DNA from: Amylostereum areolatum
Taxonomy: Eukaryota; Basidiomycota; Agaricomycetes; Russulales; Stereaceae
Assembly: GCA_012932865.1 (NCBI GenBank)
Contig: SAXG01000051.1
Coordinates: 1 to 64,000 of the forward strand
DNA length: 64,000 nt
Direction of reading: 5' to 3'
Below the pieces are notes generated by a model. The model was not told where the DNA came from. It made no database searches and was given only the letters and a program-made list of their open reading frames with translations. Below are positions 10,719-21,102 of the stretch, in pieces. The position numbers and the translations under genes were made by a program. Numbering within the stretch: position 1 is the first letter of the stretch; every line of letters begins with the position of its first letter.

Positions 10719-12428
10719 TTGTCTCACCCAACAATGTCAACCGCCTCCACCTCGTCTGCAACAGAGCACACCACACTCAGCAGGAACGCGCCCTCTGCGG
10801 AGACTGCTTCATCGCTCGATCGGCAGCAATCTTCGCAATTAAGTCAGTACCTCCTCCGTCTAGGTCAGGACGAGACGGAAGAACAGGGGGTAAGCCGATT
10901 AGAAGCACACAGAAGAACCCTAACTGAAGCACCCGGATTCCTCACAGGTGCTAACGCAATCCCCGTGGCCCGAAGCGACGGAAGTCCCACCGCACGATTC
11001 CCCGATACTAGAGAGCCAGATAGCCCGCATGATAGCCGGAGTGGCGCTCGAGCAGGCCAGAGAACGGATCGACGACCTCAAGAGGGAGTCAGCCGACGTC
11101 CAGAACATCTTGAAGAACCACATCAAGATGCTCGACGGAGAACTCCACCAGCTAGACTCGAGGTACCTGACGCTCTCGACCGAAATGGAGGAGCGAGAGG
11201 TCAAGCTTCTTCGACGATTCAGGAAACTAGCGCAGCGGCTATACTCAACGTCGCAGAACTCCAAAAGTTCCTCACCGAAGTCGGACACCGAGTCAACTGG
11301 CTCAACTGGGAAAGACACACCTTCCATGCCGCTTACGAAGGAGAAATCCTCCGAAGGCGAATGGAAACTACCGGAGTTCCCCATATGTCGTCACGCGACG
11401 GCCCCGACATCGACCTCATCTTCCATGGATATCACATCTCCCCGGGCTACACTGTTCGACCCGATCCCATCACATCCGCCCTCGCCAGACCCCCATTCCT
11501 TCCTAACGCCCCTCCACGACCCGTCACCGCTCCCACACCGCCAGGATCCCTACCCATCCCCAGCATCACCCAGATTAACCCCGTCCAGCCTCCCGTCACT
11601 AGAAACGGATTACCCGGAGAGCGATCCGGACAGCCCCTGGCTTCCCCAGAGCCCAGACAACAGACCGGCAATCCGTGACCAGTACCTAGGACATCTTCTC
11701 GGCTGCCCGCAATGCATAGACCGCCAACTCCATTCCCGGTATCTGCTAGCGACACTCCCATGCCATGGCACGGAGGTCCCCCTGCTTATCCCTCATTCCT
11801 ACGCTCACACCCCGACCACGATCGAGATTCCATCGCCCAGGATCCCCGAATCACCCCACAGCGACGTAAACATGATTCTGTCGACCCCGACGGAAGACCG
11901 CTCAAGCGGATCAGAGACATCGGACTCTCCGATAAGTCGAGCGATGAGGAACTGCAACAAAATCCAGGAGATAATCGAACAAATGATGGAGACCCGCGCT
12001 CGCTGGAGACAGAAGCACGAGTCAACAGACGAGTCGGACAGTTCAGCGGAAGAATCGGACAGTCTGATGGACGACAAGACGAAGGAAGTAGCCGAGAATC
12101 CCTCGGACCCATGGAGCGACGAGCCGACCACGTGGACGCAAGAGAAGTGGGACGCGATTCCCGCGAAGCCACGGAAACACTGCTGGAAATGCGGCGAGCG
12201 AGGCCATCTCCGCCGAGATTGTCCCCGTCGCAAGAACGCTCCCCCTCACTTCCCCCAATCGCGGTCTTGCTATCCCCTCCGACCACGGACTCCTCTTCCT
12301 CGCCCTCGCCCGAGCCGTCCGGATATCAGCTATGGTCCAGGAGCACTGATGTCCCACCCCCACCTCCGACGTACCGACGCTACCGCCCGCGCCCACAGGC
12401 AGCTCCTGGGATTCCTCACGCGACGTGA
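10719..12428 (+). CDS. element C overlapping ORF X (frame 1 of 2)
   Basis: This frame is open from ATG 10719 to 12428 except for one TGA at 11676-11678. The upstream part is 319 codons and the downstream part, from ATG 11712, is 238. It is Ser/Pro/Arg-rich and disordered, with one ordered-looking stretch near residues 175-245 (VAELQKFLTEVGHRVNWLNW and following). It overlaps ORF Y (10948-12624) in a different frame for about 1.5 kb. The region is GC-rich and low in stop codons, so one of the two frames may be open by chance. Which frame is translated cannot be settled by eye. It lies between integrase and the 3' LTR, where Ty3/gypsy elements normally have no gene, or env in errantiviruses. 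Confidence 0.4.
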
Positions 12429-12624
12429 GAGCCTGACGCACGAAGCCGCCCAACACGCCACCGAACAGTGGTTGTACTGGGAGGACGCCATGCTCCGCAC
12501 TCAGCGGGAACCCCCTTCACGCTTCAACCACTCCTGGCGTGTCGACGATCTCTTCTGGAAGGAAGAAGATTGGGACCTGCAGGAAGCGGAGGAATCGAAG
12601 GATCACTGGCCGGAACCTTGGTAA
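10948..12624 (+). CDS. element C ORF Y, Gag-like protein with CCHC zinc knuckle
   Basis: An uninterrupted frame of 558 codons. The N-terminus (residues about 15-110) is helical and probably coiled-coil (ARMIAGVALEQARERIDDLK...). The middle is Ser/Pro-rich. An acidic Ser/Glu segment near residue 360 is followed at about 405-420 by one CCHC knuckle (CWKCGERGHLRRDCP), the nucleic-acid-binding motif of Gag proteins. The C-terminus is ordered and Trp-rich. A protein with a Gag-type knuckle placed after integrase is unusual, since Gag normally precedes Pol. A purine-rich GGGGGGGAT at 10632-10640, between integrase and this ORF, looks like a polypurine tract. An alternative is that two elements abut here. 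Confidence 0.6.
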   Translation: MLTQSPWPEATEVPPHDSPILESQIARMIAGVALEQARERIDDLKRESADVQNILKNHIKMLDGELHQLDSRYLTLSTEMEEREVKLLRRFRKLAQRLYSTSQNSKSSSPKSDTESTGSTGKDTPSMPLTKEKSSEGEWKLPEFPICRHATAPTSTSSSMDITSPRATLFDPIPSHPPSPDPHSFLTPLHDPSPLPHRQDPYPSPASPRLTPSSLPSLETDYPESDPDSPWLPQSPDNRPAIRDQYLGHLLGCPQCIDRQLHSRYLLATLPCHGTEVPLLIPHSYAHTPTTIEIPSPRIPESPHSDVNMILSTPTEDRSSGSETSDSPISRAMRNCNKIQEIIEQMMETRARWRQKHESTDESDSSAEESDSLMDDKTKEVAENPSDPWSDEPTTWTQEKWDAIPAKPRKHCWKCGERGHLRRDCPRRKNAPPHFPQSRSCYPLRPRTPLPRPRPSRPDISYGPGALMSHPHLRRTDATARAHRQLLGFLTRRESLTHEAAQHATEQWLYWEDAMLRTQREPPSRFNHSWRVDDLFWKEEDWDLQEAEESKDHWPEPW

Positions 12625-13012
12625 GCGCGCGGACAGACTTTTGCCCACCATACGCACTTGGACTTTCTCTCTCATCATCATCATCACGCTTTCACATCCA
12701 TCGTTACGATACTTCTCGGACTAATCACGGACTGCGCCCTCATTCGCACGCATATTTTCCTCGGACTTCTCTACTGTACATGTTCCTATCGCTATGAGGA
12801 AGGCGAAACACTTGGTATTCTCTCTGCAATGCGCTGGCCGCGTAGCTTACTTACGACCCGATTTTGATTATGTACGAACTCTCGCTTACGATTGACGGCA
12901 ATGATTACATCATTGCCCCTCCGCATCGTAAGGATAAAAGGGAAAGCCATAGCGACAACGACACCCTCAGACATCGTCTAACAAACCCACTCGCACCGCC
13001 CAAATCCACAAA

Positions 13013-13261
13013 ATGTCTTCTACTCTCGCCTCGTCCTCGCGCAACCTCTCCACCACTGATTGCACTCCTCCTACCACTCCTTCCCCCTCGCCCGTCCTTT
13101 CGCGTACTCCCACGCCCGACTCACGCGACGACGAACTCCTCCGTCATCTCAAACGAGTCGGACCACGCGACGACGGCCAGGATAGGGCATCGGTTAGGGT
13201 CTCCCACGATGGACGGAGAAGACGTCAAAGTAGTGGAGGCGTTGCTAAAGCGGTAGAATAG
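13013..13261 (+). CDS. small ORF in element C
   Basis: 82 codons starting MSSTLASSSRNL: Ser/Thr/Pro-rich first half, Arg/Asp-rich second half (DDELLRHLKRVGPRDDGQD). It has no recognisable domain and may be a chance frame. It is listed because it is the only ATG-initiated frame of any length between ORF Y and the 3' LTR. Confidence 0.25.
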   Translation: MSSTLASSSRNLSTTDCTPPTTPSPSPVLSRTPTPDSRDDELLRHLKRVGPRDDGQDRASVRVSHDGRRRRQSSGGVAKAVE

Positions 13262-13345
13262 AATTCCATCGCTTGATTCCGGATAAGGATAAAAGGAGTG
13301 AACATCAAAACAAAAAACTCAGAAGCGTGATGCAGCCCACATAAT

Positions 13346-13650
13346 CACCCGATCTTACGATATTTACCGCAACCACCCCTCGTTGGCTCATCATTGTCCT
13401 AGGCGTCATCGTAGGACTCACAATGTTCACTCTTCTCGCATCAACCATCATCCTTCAACGATGGCGACGAACAAACGATCAAGAACCCATTCAAGAGATC
13501 CCTCTGACGGCAATCCAATTCATGAATCTACGGGACGTAGATTCTAGAGAGGGGGCTAGTGTTACAACTTCATTTAGGTATTCCATTTTCTATTTCCTTA
13601 ATGGGAGAGACGTCGCTAAACGACGGATTACGACTGTGCCCAGTTCGTAA
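13346..13650 (+). CDS. possible membrane-anchored ORF in the env position of element C
   Basis: After a TAA (13343-13345) the frame stays open for about 100 codons into the LTR. It contains a strong single membrane helix (WLIIVLGVIVGLTMFTLLAS, about 13390-13450) followed at once by basic residues (QRWRRTN), the topology of a retroviral Env anchor. The first ATG (13423) is inside the helix, so a full protein would need a spliced upstream exon. No Env surface-domain sequence is evident upstream. The position just before the polypurine tract and 3' LTR is what makes it notable. Confidence 0.3.
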
Positions 13651-14107
13651 CCGTCTCAACGACGCAACCACGACAGTGCCACAGATCGTCGTCATCTCAA
13701 CGACGCAACCACGACAGTGCCACAGATCGTCACTGTCTCAACGATACAGCCACGACTGTGCCCCAGTCTCATCTCCGTAGATACTTGATACGACCGTCAC
13801 TAAATGTACGCATATTTACTCGATCTCCTTTCTTATAAAAGGAGGCTCGACGAATGAGCTATTCCCCAGCTCGTTCTCTTTGTAAATACAGGACTGTTCT
13901 AATAAGAACCTCCTCTTCAGCATACTAAAGAGAACCTAAACAATTGCCATCGAAAGCTCACCTAAGTATTCCGCGAATACTTACTGCTTCGCTTATCGAT
14001 TCTAACCTCCGCATAACTGAGACGTCTGGATCACCTGATCCCACTTCTCGCACGCACGAGTACTGTAGCCTGAGCCGCTTGTCACGTGATAAGGACCGTC
14101 CTTAACA
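13560..14107 (+). mobile_element. 3' LTR of element C, about 548 bp
   Basis: A polypurine stretch (GAGAGGGGG, 13546-13555) precedes TGTTAC..., the likely LTR start. TATAAAA lies at about 13836, plus orientation, agreeing with the integrase upstream. The end is less sure: TTAACA at 14102-14107 makes a perfect TGTTA/TAACA inverted repeat with the start. No second copy exists in the window to confirm the ends. If the end is right, the 3' part of the gene at 14082-15580 was replaced by LTR sequence. Confidence 0.6.
13654..13776 (+). repeat. three 41-bp tandem repeats in the U3 part of LTR-C
   Basis: The unit starts TCTCAACGACGCAACCACGA. Copies begin at 13654, 13695 and 13736; the first two are nearly identical and the third has drifted. 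It lies about 60-180 bp upstream of the TATAAAA box, where retroelement enhancers usually sit. Confidence 0.85.
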
Positions 14108-15580
14108 CAGCCGGCACGTCCGACACCTTCTGGCGCTTGCTCGTTGCACGTTCCTCCTTCGAAGGTGAGGTACTAACCTCCGCCTCCTCGTCGGCAGCCT
14201 TGCGCTTCTGGCCACGATCACCAGCGGGTGTTGGATCCGACATCTGGACGTCCGTGTCCGATGTCGGAGGCGGAGGCGGGGGCCTGGGCTCGTTTGCCGC
14301 ATTTGTGGCCCTGGGGTTTGCCCTTGCAGGAATGGCAGGAGGGGGCATGTCGCGAGAGTTCGACCCCGCGGCTGATGAGGACGCGGTGGGAGCAGGGGGT
14401 GGTGCCGGGTTTGAGGCGGTTGGACGTGGGGCCGCGTGTGCGGTCTTGGCACTGGCGTGAGTGGACCCAGAGGCCGATGCGGATGGGTTGGGAGTGGTGG
14501 ATGGTGCCGGCTTCGACGGCGTCGGAGTGGGGACCGGGTGTTGGGCCTTGGGACCAGCCACACTTGCCGAGCCAGATGTCTTCGGCACTGCCAACACCTT
14601 TGCGGAGGGTGGCACGTCACCTCCTGGTGCAGGCGTGTTCGTCGAGGGGGGTGGAGGGGTTGGGGTCGACGAAGTCGTCGACGGACGCTGCGCCTTCGTC
14701 ACAGCAGCCTCTCGTGCAGGCGTCGGTTGACGCCGCATCGTCGGAGGTGTAGGGGACTTCAACCGAGGCGGAGGTGTAGGCGTTGGGGAAGAGACGCTTG
14801 TTGCCACGTTGGACTGCTTCGCGGCCGTCTGCTCCCTTGCTGGCGTTGGTTGACGCTGCATTGTTGGAGGTGTCGGCGACTTTGTGGTGGTGACAGGCTT
14901 CAGTTCTTGTGGTGGAGGCTTCTGCGGCACAGCCTTTTGCTTCTCCACTGTCGGCTTCTCCACCGTCGGCTTCTCCACTGTCGGCTTCGTGCACGTTGAT
15001 GATGGCTGCGCACTGGAGGAGGGCGTTGGGAGGTCGACGGTGGGCGCGGGGCCAGGGGTAGGAGTGGCACTCTTCCCTTTGTTCTTTTTGCGCGGAGGTG
15101 CCTGGGCTGCCCAGAACCCTGCACAGATTCAGTATGAGAACACAAAAAAGGGGGGGCCACGCACGGTTGTCCATCCACCACTTCTCCCCAACATCCCCGG
15201 CCCATTTCCGCTGGTAGAGGGTGAGGTCGAGGTTTCGGAGCTGCTCGCCACGACAGACGCCCTCCGCCGGTTTCTTGGAAACCGCGTTGTAAACTTGCTG
15301 GTTGAAGCGGGGATACTGATCGGTCTTGAGCGCGGCAAGTTCCTTCTGGAAGCGTGCAGTGCACTCTTGCTGGTATGGGTTAGCCTAACATAGTGAGATG
15401 ACAAGATTTCCGACGCACCACGAGAGGGAGGAACTTCCTCCAAAACTGTGACATCGGGGGAGTGGGGTGGGATACATATGCCTCAACCGCTTCGAAGACT
15501 GCGCACTCGAGGCGACTGGTGTCATTGGAGAAATTGCACGTGTCCGTGTTCACCTTGGCGCCCTTGGTGCTGTCCGCCAT
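14082..15580 (-). CDS. KDZ-associated hypothetical protein, disordered C-terminal half
   Basis: Exons 15580-15419, 15369-15165 and 15118-14082 join exactly in frame (1,404 nt, 467 residues). The introns are 49 and 46 bp, GT..AG. The N-terminal about 120 residues look folded (MSQFWRKFLPLV, FQKELAALKTDQYPRFNQQV, ending GDVGEKWWMDNRFW). The rest is Pro/Ala/Ser/Thr-rich with three TVEKP repeats and a basic end (KRKAADEE, SKRQKVSD). Function unknown. It is divergent to the gene at 15849, with both starts within about 270 bp, and neighbours the KDZ transposase, so a role inside that transposon is plausible. The WW segment recurs in the decayed gene at 1100-2488. The last eight codons may derive from LTR-C. 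Confidence 0.65.
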
Positions 15581-15848
15581 GATGGTATCAGCGATGGAAG
15601 ATGAATAAAAAAAAAGAGGGAAGGGGGAGGATGGCGATGACGGCACAACAGAGAGAATGAAAAAATGACTCGGTGACAAGTTGATGTCTGGATTTGCTAA
15701 TGATTTCCCATGGATCACGTGCTGCACTGACGCGTCCACGTAAACTTCAAAGTCAAACTTTGCTTCTTCCCTCACCACCATTCAATCTTATCCAAGGTAT
15801 GTATGCACACTATCCCTTAACCTCATTGTTTATAACCTGGTGGCAGTG

Positions 15849-16426
15849 ATGACATCCATATCAGCACCTCCCAACAGTGTCCTCGATGATAGCACCAAAG
15901 AAACTCCGATCCCATTGCCACCTGCGATGGATCCATGGTCCGACGGGCCAACACACAATGAAGGAGATGCAGAGAGTGATGGCACTGATAAGTCAGGTAC
16001 GTGCAATGTGTGCTGGGGTGTGAACCCCACCATCATTAACTTCACCATGGACTTGCAGAGCATGCTGTACGCCCAATCACATTCAAGACCCCTTTCTCGG
16101 CAAAGCATTCGCGCCCTCCCAGTGTCCTCACGGACCCCGTCAGTTCCGACGGATCTGAAGACTCTCCTGTCACTGTCCTGCCTCCTCTTCCCCCTGCCTC
16201 ACGTACTCCATCTCCAACAGCAGGCACATCGGACGTCCAGATGTCGGATGTGTCGGGAACACCGACAGGATCTCCTTTGCCCGGCAGAATCCGACGGGTG
16301 AAGCCCAAGAGTAGGACTACAGCAGAGATGCCGAAACGGGTGACGCGTGGACAATCTGGTGAGTCATTGCATTGCTTTTCCACTTTTGCCACCTGATCGG
16401 GATGTATGACAGGGATTGAAAAGTAG
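15849..16426 (+). CDS. small KDZ-associated hypothetical protein
   Basis: Exons 15849-15996, 16059-16358 and 16413-16426 sum to 462 nt (153 residues), with introns of 62 and 54 bp. A further GT..AG intron (about 15796-15846) probably lies in the 5' UTR, because its CAG ends two bases before the start region. The protein is acidic and disordered at the N-terminus, Ser/Pro-rich in the middle and basic at the end (GRIRRVKPKSRTTAE). The string DVQMSD occurs both here and in the divergent 467-residue protein. It converges on the transposase gene, whose stop is only 48 bp away. Unknown function. The gene density and tail-to-tail packing fit a compact transposon. Confidence 0.6.
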
Positions 16427-18431
16427 ATTGTGTTACTGTGTCGGAATGTACAGTACATACACATGCATCCAATTCAGACGGTTATGTTATGCTTTCCGAA
16501 CACTGCCTCCGCCTCATCCCGCAATGTTCTCCAAACATCCATTTGACGAGAGGCATAACACGCTGCACCTGTATTCTTCTCAGCTTGTTCTCGTTCCTGT
16601 ATGTCCGACCATTCAGAGATCTTGTGATCGTGAAATCGGAGGGTATTCTCCATTTGTGCGTGGACACGGATGATCTGCTCCTTTGTCCAATCTAAGTTTG
16701 CTCTCGCCTTTAGGAGATTAACGCGGAGAACTTTCCACTGGTCATTATCATATTCACTAACAGTGGACAGGCAGCTTACATTCATCCTTCCAAGTTGGAT
16801 TCGATACACCGTCGGAGTCTGCCTCTTGTGGCTGATTCATCCTCCAAAACCAGGCAAGCTGTGTTCGTGCGGCGTGTGGATCGGAGGGATCAATAATTGT
16901 TGTACTTGCCTGTAGATCTTGTTTCGCGAGTGCTTTGTACCTGTCTACGATCTCGGGCGAGGGATTCAGCCTGTGGAGGCATCTCCGTGCATCCATATAT
17001 ATCTGGACGTGTTGTCGGAGGGTGCCCAAGGTGCCATGAACAACAGAGTATGCTCGTGTGACTTGTCGCTGGGTGGTTGCTGGATGAACACCGGTCCGAT
17101 ACTGGAATGACAAAACCCCGACGCATTCACGGATTTCCGCAAGTGAGTCGTTGGCCACACCAATCCATAAGTCTTTCTCTTGGTCCATAATATTGCTGTT
17201 TCGGGAATCTGCTCGCCACGCTGATGACATTGCAGATGGTAGCATGATAGGAAGATGTTCTGCTGGAACTTCGTTTTTCTTTTTGGTATTCGTCGGCATG
17301 TCCGACACGGGCAGTAGGTCGATTTCACCGACCTCATCAAGCTCGGCGATGAAGTCCGATGGGCCCCGAGCTGTGTCTGATCCGACGTATTTGCGTATTG
17401 ACCCATTGAATGAAATGATTTGGGCTTGAAGTTTCGACTGGCGGGTGGCAATTGCCAATGCGTCCTGCGTTGGCCGACGAATTTCGGCTTGGAGGATGAG
17501 CCTGGAGAGGTTGACAGCATTGGTCATCACTCTCAACATGATCTATCGGAAACAACGAACTGTGCTCCGTGAAGGCGTATTCCTGAAACAAGCCACTTCA
17601 CACGTTCGCCTCCTCCGAGGGCCTTCTCTTTCTCTATTAAACACATTTGTAACTCCTTTTGTCCCGGTGCTGCACCACGATAAGTGCTCCGTGGCAGTAG
17701 AATGTATGGAAAATCCATACCAAGTTCAAGCCGAACCTCGAAAAGTGCCATTTTATCTCGATCTGTTTCACAACATTTCAGGGCATCATCCATTTCCTGA
17801 AGCCACATCTTCAATTGGTCAGGTGTTGCTTGGCGAGTCAGATCCTCGTAGTACTGTTGACAGTCGGGAAGGTTGTTCTCGGCATCCCGAAGGCGGCGGT
17901 CAAGCATGGAGGCTATGGGTTCGTAAGTGTGGCTTTCCAGTAATGTGCGAGAAGATTAGACATACGCATTCCGATGGCCTTCTTCCAGTTGGAATATAAG
18001 ATATGCCAATTGAGATTTTCTTCTCGGGCTGCCGGAGTCATGCTGCGTGAATTTCGGGATGCTGGATTGAGGATTGACCATAGAGTTTCGACGATCTCTC
18101 CATCAATATATCCGATACCTGGAATGTACAGTGGAGCAAACTTTGGGAAACACTCGTCCACGTGTCCATAGATGTGCCACACTCCGATGCCATAGACCAA
18201 TTCGAGACCTATCGGAAACTCAAGATACTTGCTCCCGTCGACCCGCTGTCGGAGGTGGATTCCGTACTTGCACATTATGTTGTATAAGGCGAGGACCTTT
18301 TTTATTCCCTTGACATTGTGCTTGAAGGTGCTGCACAGTGCGTAGCCCACATTCATTTGTCTGTGTGGAGGTATGAGATGGGAAAATAATCCGATGATTA
18401 TATATGTACTTCTCTCCCTTCTGCAAGTTAA

Positions 18432-18888
18432 TGTCAGCAACGACTAGTGCGACAGCACCAAGTTACGACAAAGCTGACAGAGGAAGAGGACGACAGAGGG
18501 GAGCCGATCAGACACGGCGACAGACGAGGGAAAGCAAGCAAAGTCGGTAGAATTGACTAGCTCGAGATAAGGAATATGTACAGCGAGAGCGAGCCTTATA
18601 TACACAAGAGGAGAGAGACTTAGGTAAGCAACCAATACACGGCGATCAGTAAGCAGACCAAGTATAAGTAAGCAGTCGTATGTAAAAGAGCACAGCATGA
18701 GTCAGTATCGTACAGCATGAGTCAAGAGAAAGGAGTCAGACCCGGACCGAGATGAGTCACGTGGGTCCGGGCGGGATATAGATGAGCCGGGTCCGGGCCA
18801 AGGTGGAGCCGGACCGGTGATAAGTCGATAAGTCCTAAAGCGTGTAACCGATGTAAAGTAAAAAGAAAATTATAGACCGTTCATGACA
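18432..18888 (-). mobile_element. solo LTR of family B in the KDZ transposase
   Basis: 457 bp, TGTCAGCAACG...TTCATGACA, flanked by a perfect 5-bp duplication GTTAA (18427-18431 and 18889-18893). It is almost identical to the LTR at 5965-6422. The perfect duplication shows one insertion followed by LTR-LTR recombination. It lies in a coding exon between codons for TVN and LQKGE. Confidence 0.95.
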
Positions 18889-19039
18889 GTTAACAGTGCC
18901 AAGGGGAAACCAGGCTCCATGATCTCCACACGCTGTGGAGACGACACCCGAAATGTCACAGCCCTTGTGCTCCGACTCTGCTTGTGAGATAGCACGATGG
19001 TTGACACATTTAACTCTGGTGGCCTGATCGGGTCGTCAG

Positions 19040-19136
19040 TTTCATATGTCCGACAACCAACATCGGATATCGGACATCCGACATCCGACATCTAACATCC
19101 GACATCCGACATCCGACATCTAACATCCGACATCGA
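19040..19136 (+). repeat. tandem octamer ATCCGACA in a KDZ intron
   Basis: Runs of ATCCGACA (two, then three, then one copy) are separated by ATCTAACA variants, with flanking half-copies such as TCGGATATCGGACATCCG. It lies in an intron of the transposase, just after the exon ending in VETK. Each unit contains TCCGACA, the reverse complement of the heptamer spread over the whole element. Confidence 0.9.
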
Positions 19137-21102
19137 GCAGAATGAATTACCTTCGTCTCAACTGCGTGTTGAAGATGTACAAGGTATCGGGCCTCCGGTA
19201 CAAAATAACCTGTTCCATGCCCAAGGCGAACCTCACGCTGTGCAGGGGTAGCGGAGCTGAGGTGCTGTGCACTGTAGTTTCCATCGAGAATGACACTGGC
19301 AGTGTACTTGCACCTGTAACCAGGACATGAGTTTGAGTTTGGAAAATGGTGTATAGAAACTCTGACGTCTCGGGATCACTTTTCCAATCAGGCGTCAAGT
19401 TGATACCAGGCTGTGGACATGCAACACAAAACAAACTAAGTTGACCTGGTTGGAGCGACTTGGTTGTATTCCAAGCACCAAAGTGTCTGAGCAATGTGAT
19501 GTGTCGGTATTGACGATTGACACGGCCCAGTTTGACATGGCGTGCCTTGTGAACATGGTTAGTCTTCTGATATACGGAAAGTCCGACCACCATACCAGAA
19601 CTGTGCTAAGTGACACCCTTGAGGTCTTGACTTTGAGGCGGTTATAAAAACCTCCGATGGTCACATTCGAGTTCAGGTTCTCGTCACTGGCATCATCTAA
19701 CACAGAGAATGTGAAGGCGGTCTTCGGAGTTTTGATGCTAGCAGGATACAGGCCAAGTGCTAGTAGTTGAAGATCTGCACTCGCAGCACCGTCGCATTGA
19801 CAGAAATGAACGCCCATTTGATGAACACCTGTAGAGTGCACAAGGACCATCATCCGATTGCCAAGAGAGTCCTGGGGACCAGGTTCCGTCGGATCAGGGG
19901 CAGGTGATGGTGTATCATCATCTTCAAAGTCATTGTCTTCTTCGGGGGATGTAGTACCTGCGAGATTCGGAGTAGAGTTTTGTTGGGTGGGAGTCGTTGG
20001 TGGTGTCAAAGATGAAGTGTTTGGGGGTGGTGAATGAGGAGGGGGTGTGGCTTCTGGAGAGGGTGTCGGAAGGTGGGATTGACCTGTGTTACGAAGTGAT
20101 CGAGGGACAGCGGAATGAGGGGAGGTGTCAGATGCCCTTGAACACTGTGTCGGAAGTGGTACTGGAAGAGGTGTCGGAAGAAGAGGTGGTGTAGTCAAAT
20201 TACTTGACAAGATTGACATGTGAGGTTCCTGTAAAGGGCAGGGTTTTCCTCCATGACCCAGAGAAATAAAAACACCAACATCTCGGAGCCATGCTCCTTT
20301 GAAGTGTCCTCTTGTCCACCGCTGGACTCGATGGAAGGGGTGTCGGATGTGCTCTTTTCGAAGACATTCAGAGCAAACATTGGGTGATCCAAAACAGTCC
20401 TTGCAGCGCCAATTGCCATCTCCATCCCCACAGTCAATGCATTTTGCAGATGTCGGAGCTTCCCTCTTCTGTATGACGGCAATAAAGAGTCGGAGACGGA
20501 CTTTCCACTCCTTCATGAGCATATTTTGTGTCTGCGACGAAATCAAGTTAATAGATTATTCACTCAGAATAATAGTCGCTGACCTTTCCAGCACGTCGAG
20601 GGAAAAGCGGTGGAGGTGGAGGTGGTTGCCAGTGAGGATTGGTATCCGCATCGACATCAAAGTCATCAACATTGTCAAGGTTTGGGGTGTAATCAGTGAG
20701 AGAGTTGTGTCGAGTACTGTTATCTCGTTTCTCGACTGTGAGTTTGTCCGGGCGACGGACTTTGATCTTGTCGAGAATTGGCCCCTTCTTGAAAGTCATA
20801 GTGCCATACCAGTTTCGTTTGGCATTATGTTGTGTGATGCGCGAGGAAGTGAAGAGCGTGGTCCTTGTCATGTTCTAAAGCTGAGAATGGTCAGGATGTA
20901 CTGGAGATGGTGGATGTTGATAGCAAAGATGTCGGGAGTCAACTCGATATGTTATCTGATGCCTCCGGCATCTCCCGCGCTAATCAGAGCTAACCCAAAA
21001 GGCCTTTGCATAATACATCTTTATTGAAACTGAGATGGCTATAGTACTGAGACTACATTAGGTCCTGTGGGTATGATGATTGATATGATTGTGGCATAAG
21101 GC

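Larger units (their letters stand above)
9188..14107 (+). mobile_element. 5'-truncated Ty3/gypsy chromovirus element C
   Basis: It contains integrase plus chromodomain, a purine-rich tract, two overlapping ORFs, a small ORF, a membrane-helix ORF, a polypurine tract and the LTR, all in plus orientation. The 5' half was lost at the insertion point of element A. About 3 kb of extra sequence between integrase and LTR is much more than a standard chromovirus carries. Confidence 0.75.
16474..20871 (-). pseudogene. KDZ transposase with CxC2 cysteine cluster, split by a solo LTR
   Basis: This is a multi-exon gene of the Kyakuja-Dileera-Zisupton class. Exon 1 (20871-20584) and exon 2 (from 20531) are in phase. 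Exon 2 carries the CxC2 Zn cluster (CIDCGDGDGNWRCKDC ... CSECL). Next come a low-complexity linker, then FYNRLKVKTS, LFCVACPQPGIN and ILDGNYSAQHL, then KCVNHRAISQAES and GDHGAWFPLGTVN. Here LTR-B (18432-18888) interrupts; the frame resumes at LQKGE and MNVGYALC. The core continues with GVWHIYGHVDECF, PGIGYIDGEIVETLW, and a long helical C-terminus ends at 16474. Introns at each joint are GT..AG, for example after VKTSR and after DPETS. Apart from the LTR I saw no other lesion, so inactivation looks recent. Exact numbers of exons in the 3' half were not all fixed. Confidence 0.9.

Noticed and set aside
14228..14999. Plus-strand frames opposite the 467-residue gene
   Set aside because: Mirror frames of Pro/Ala-rich code; no intron logic and no motif.
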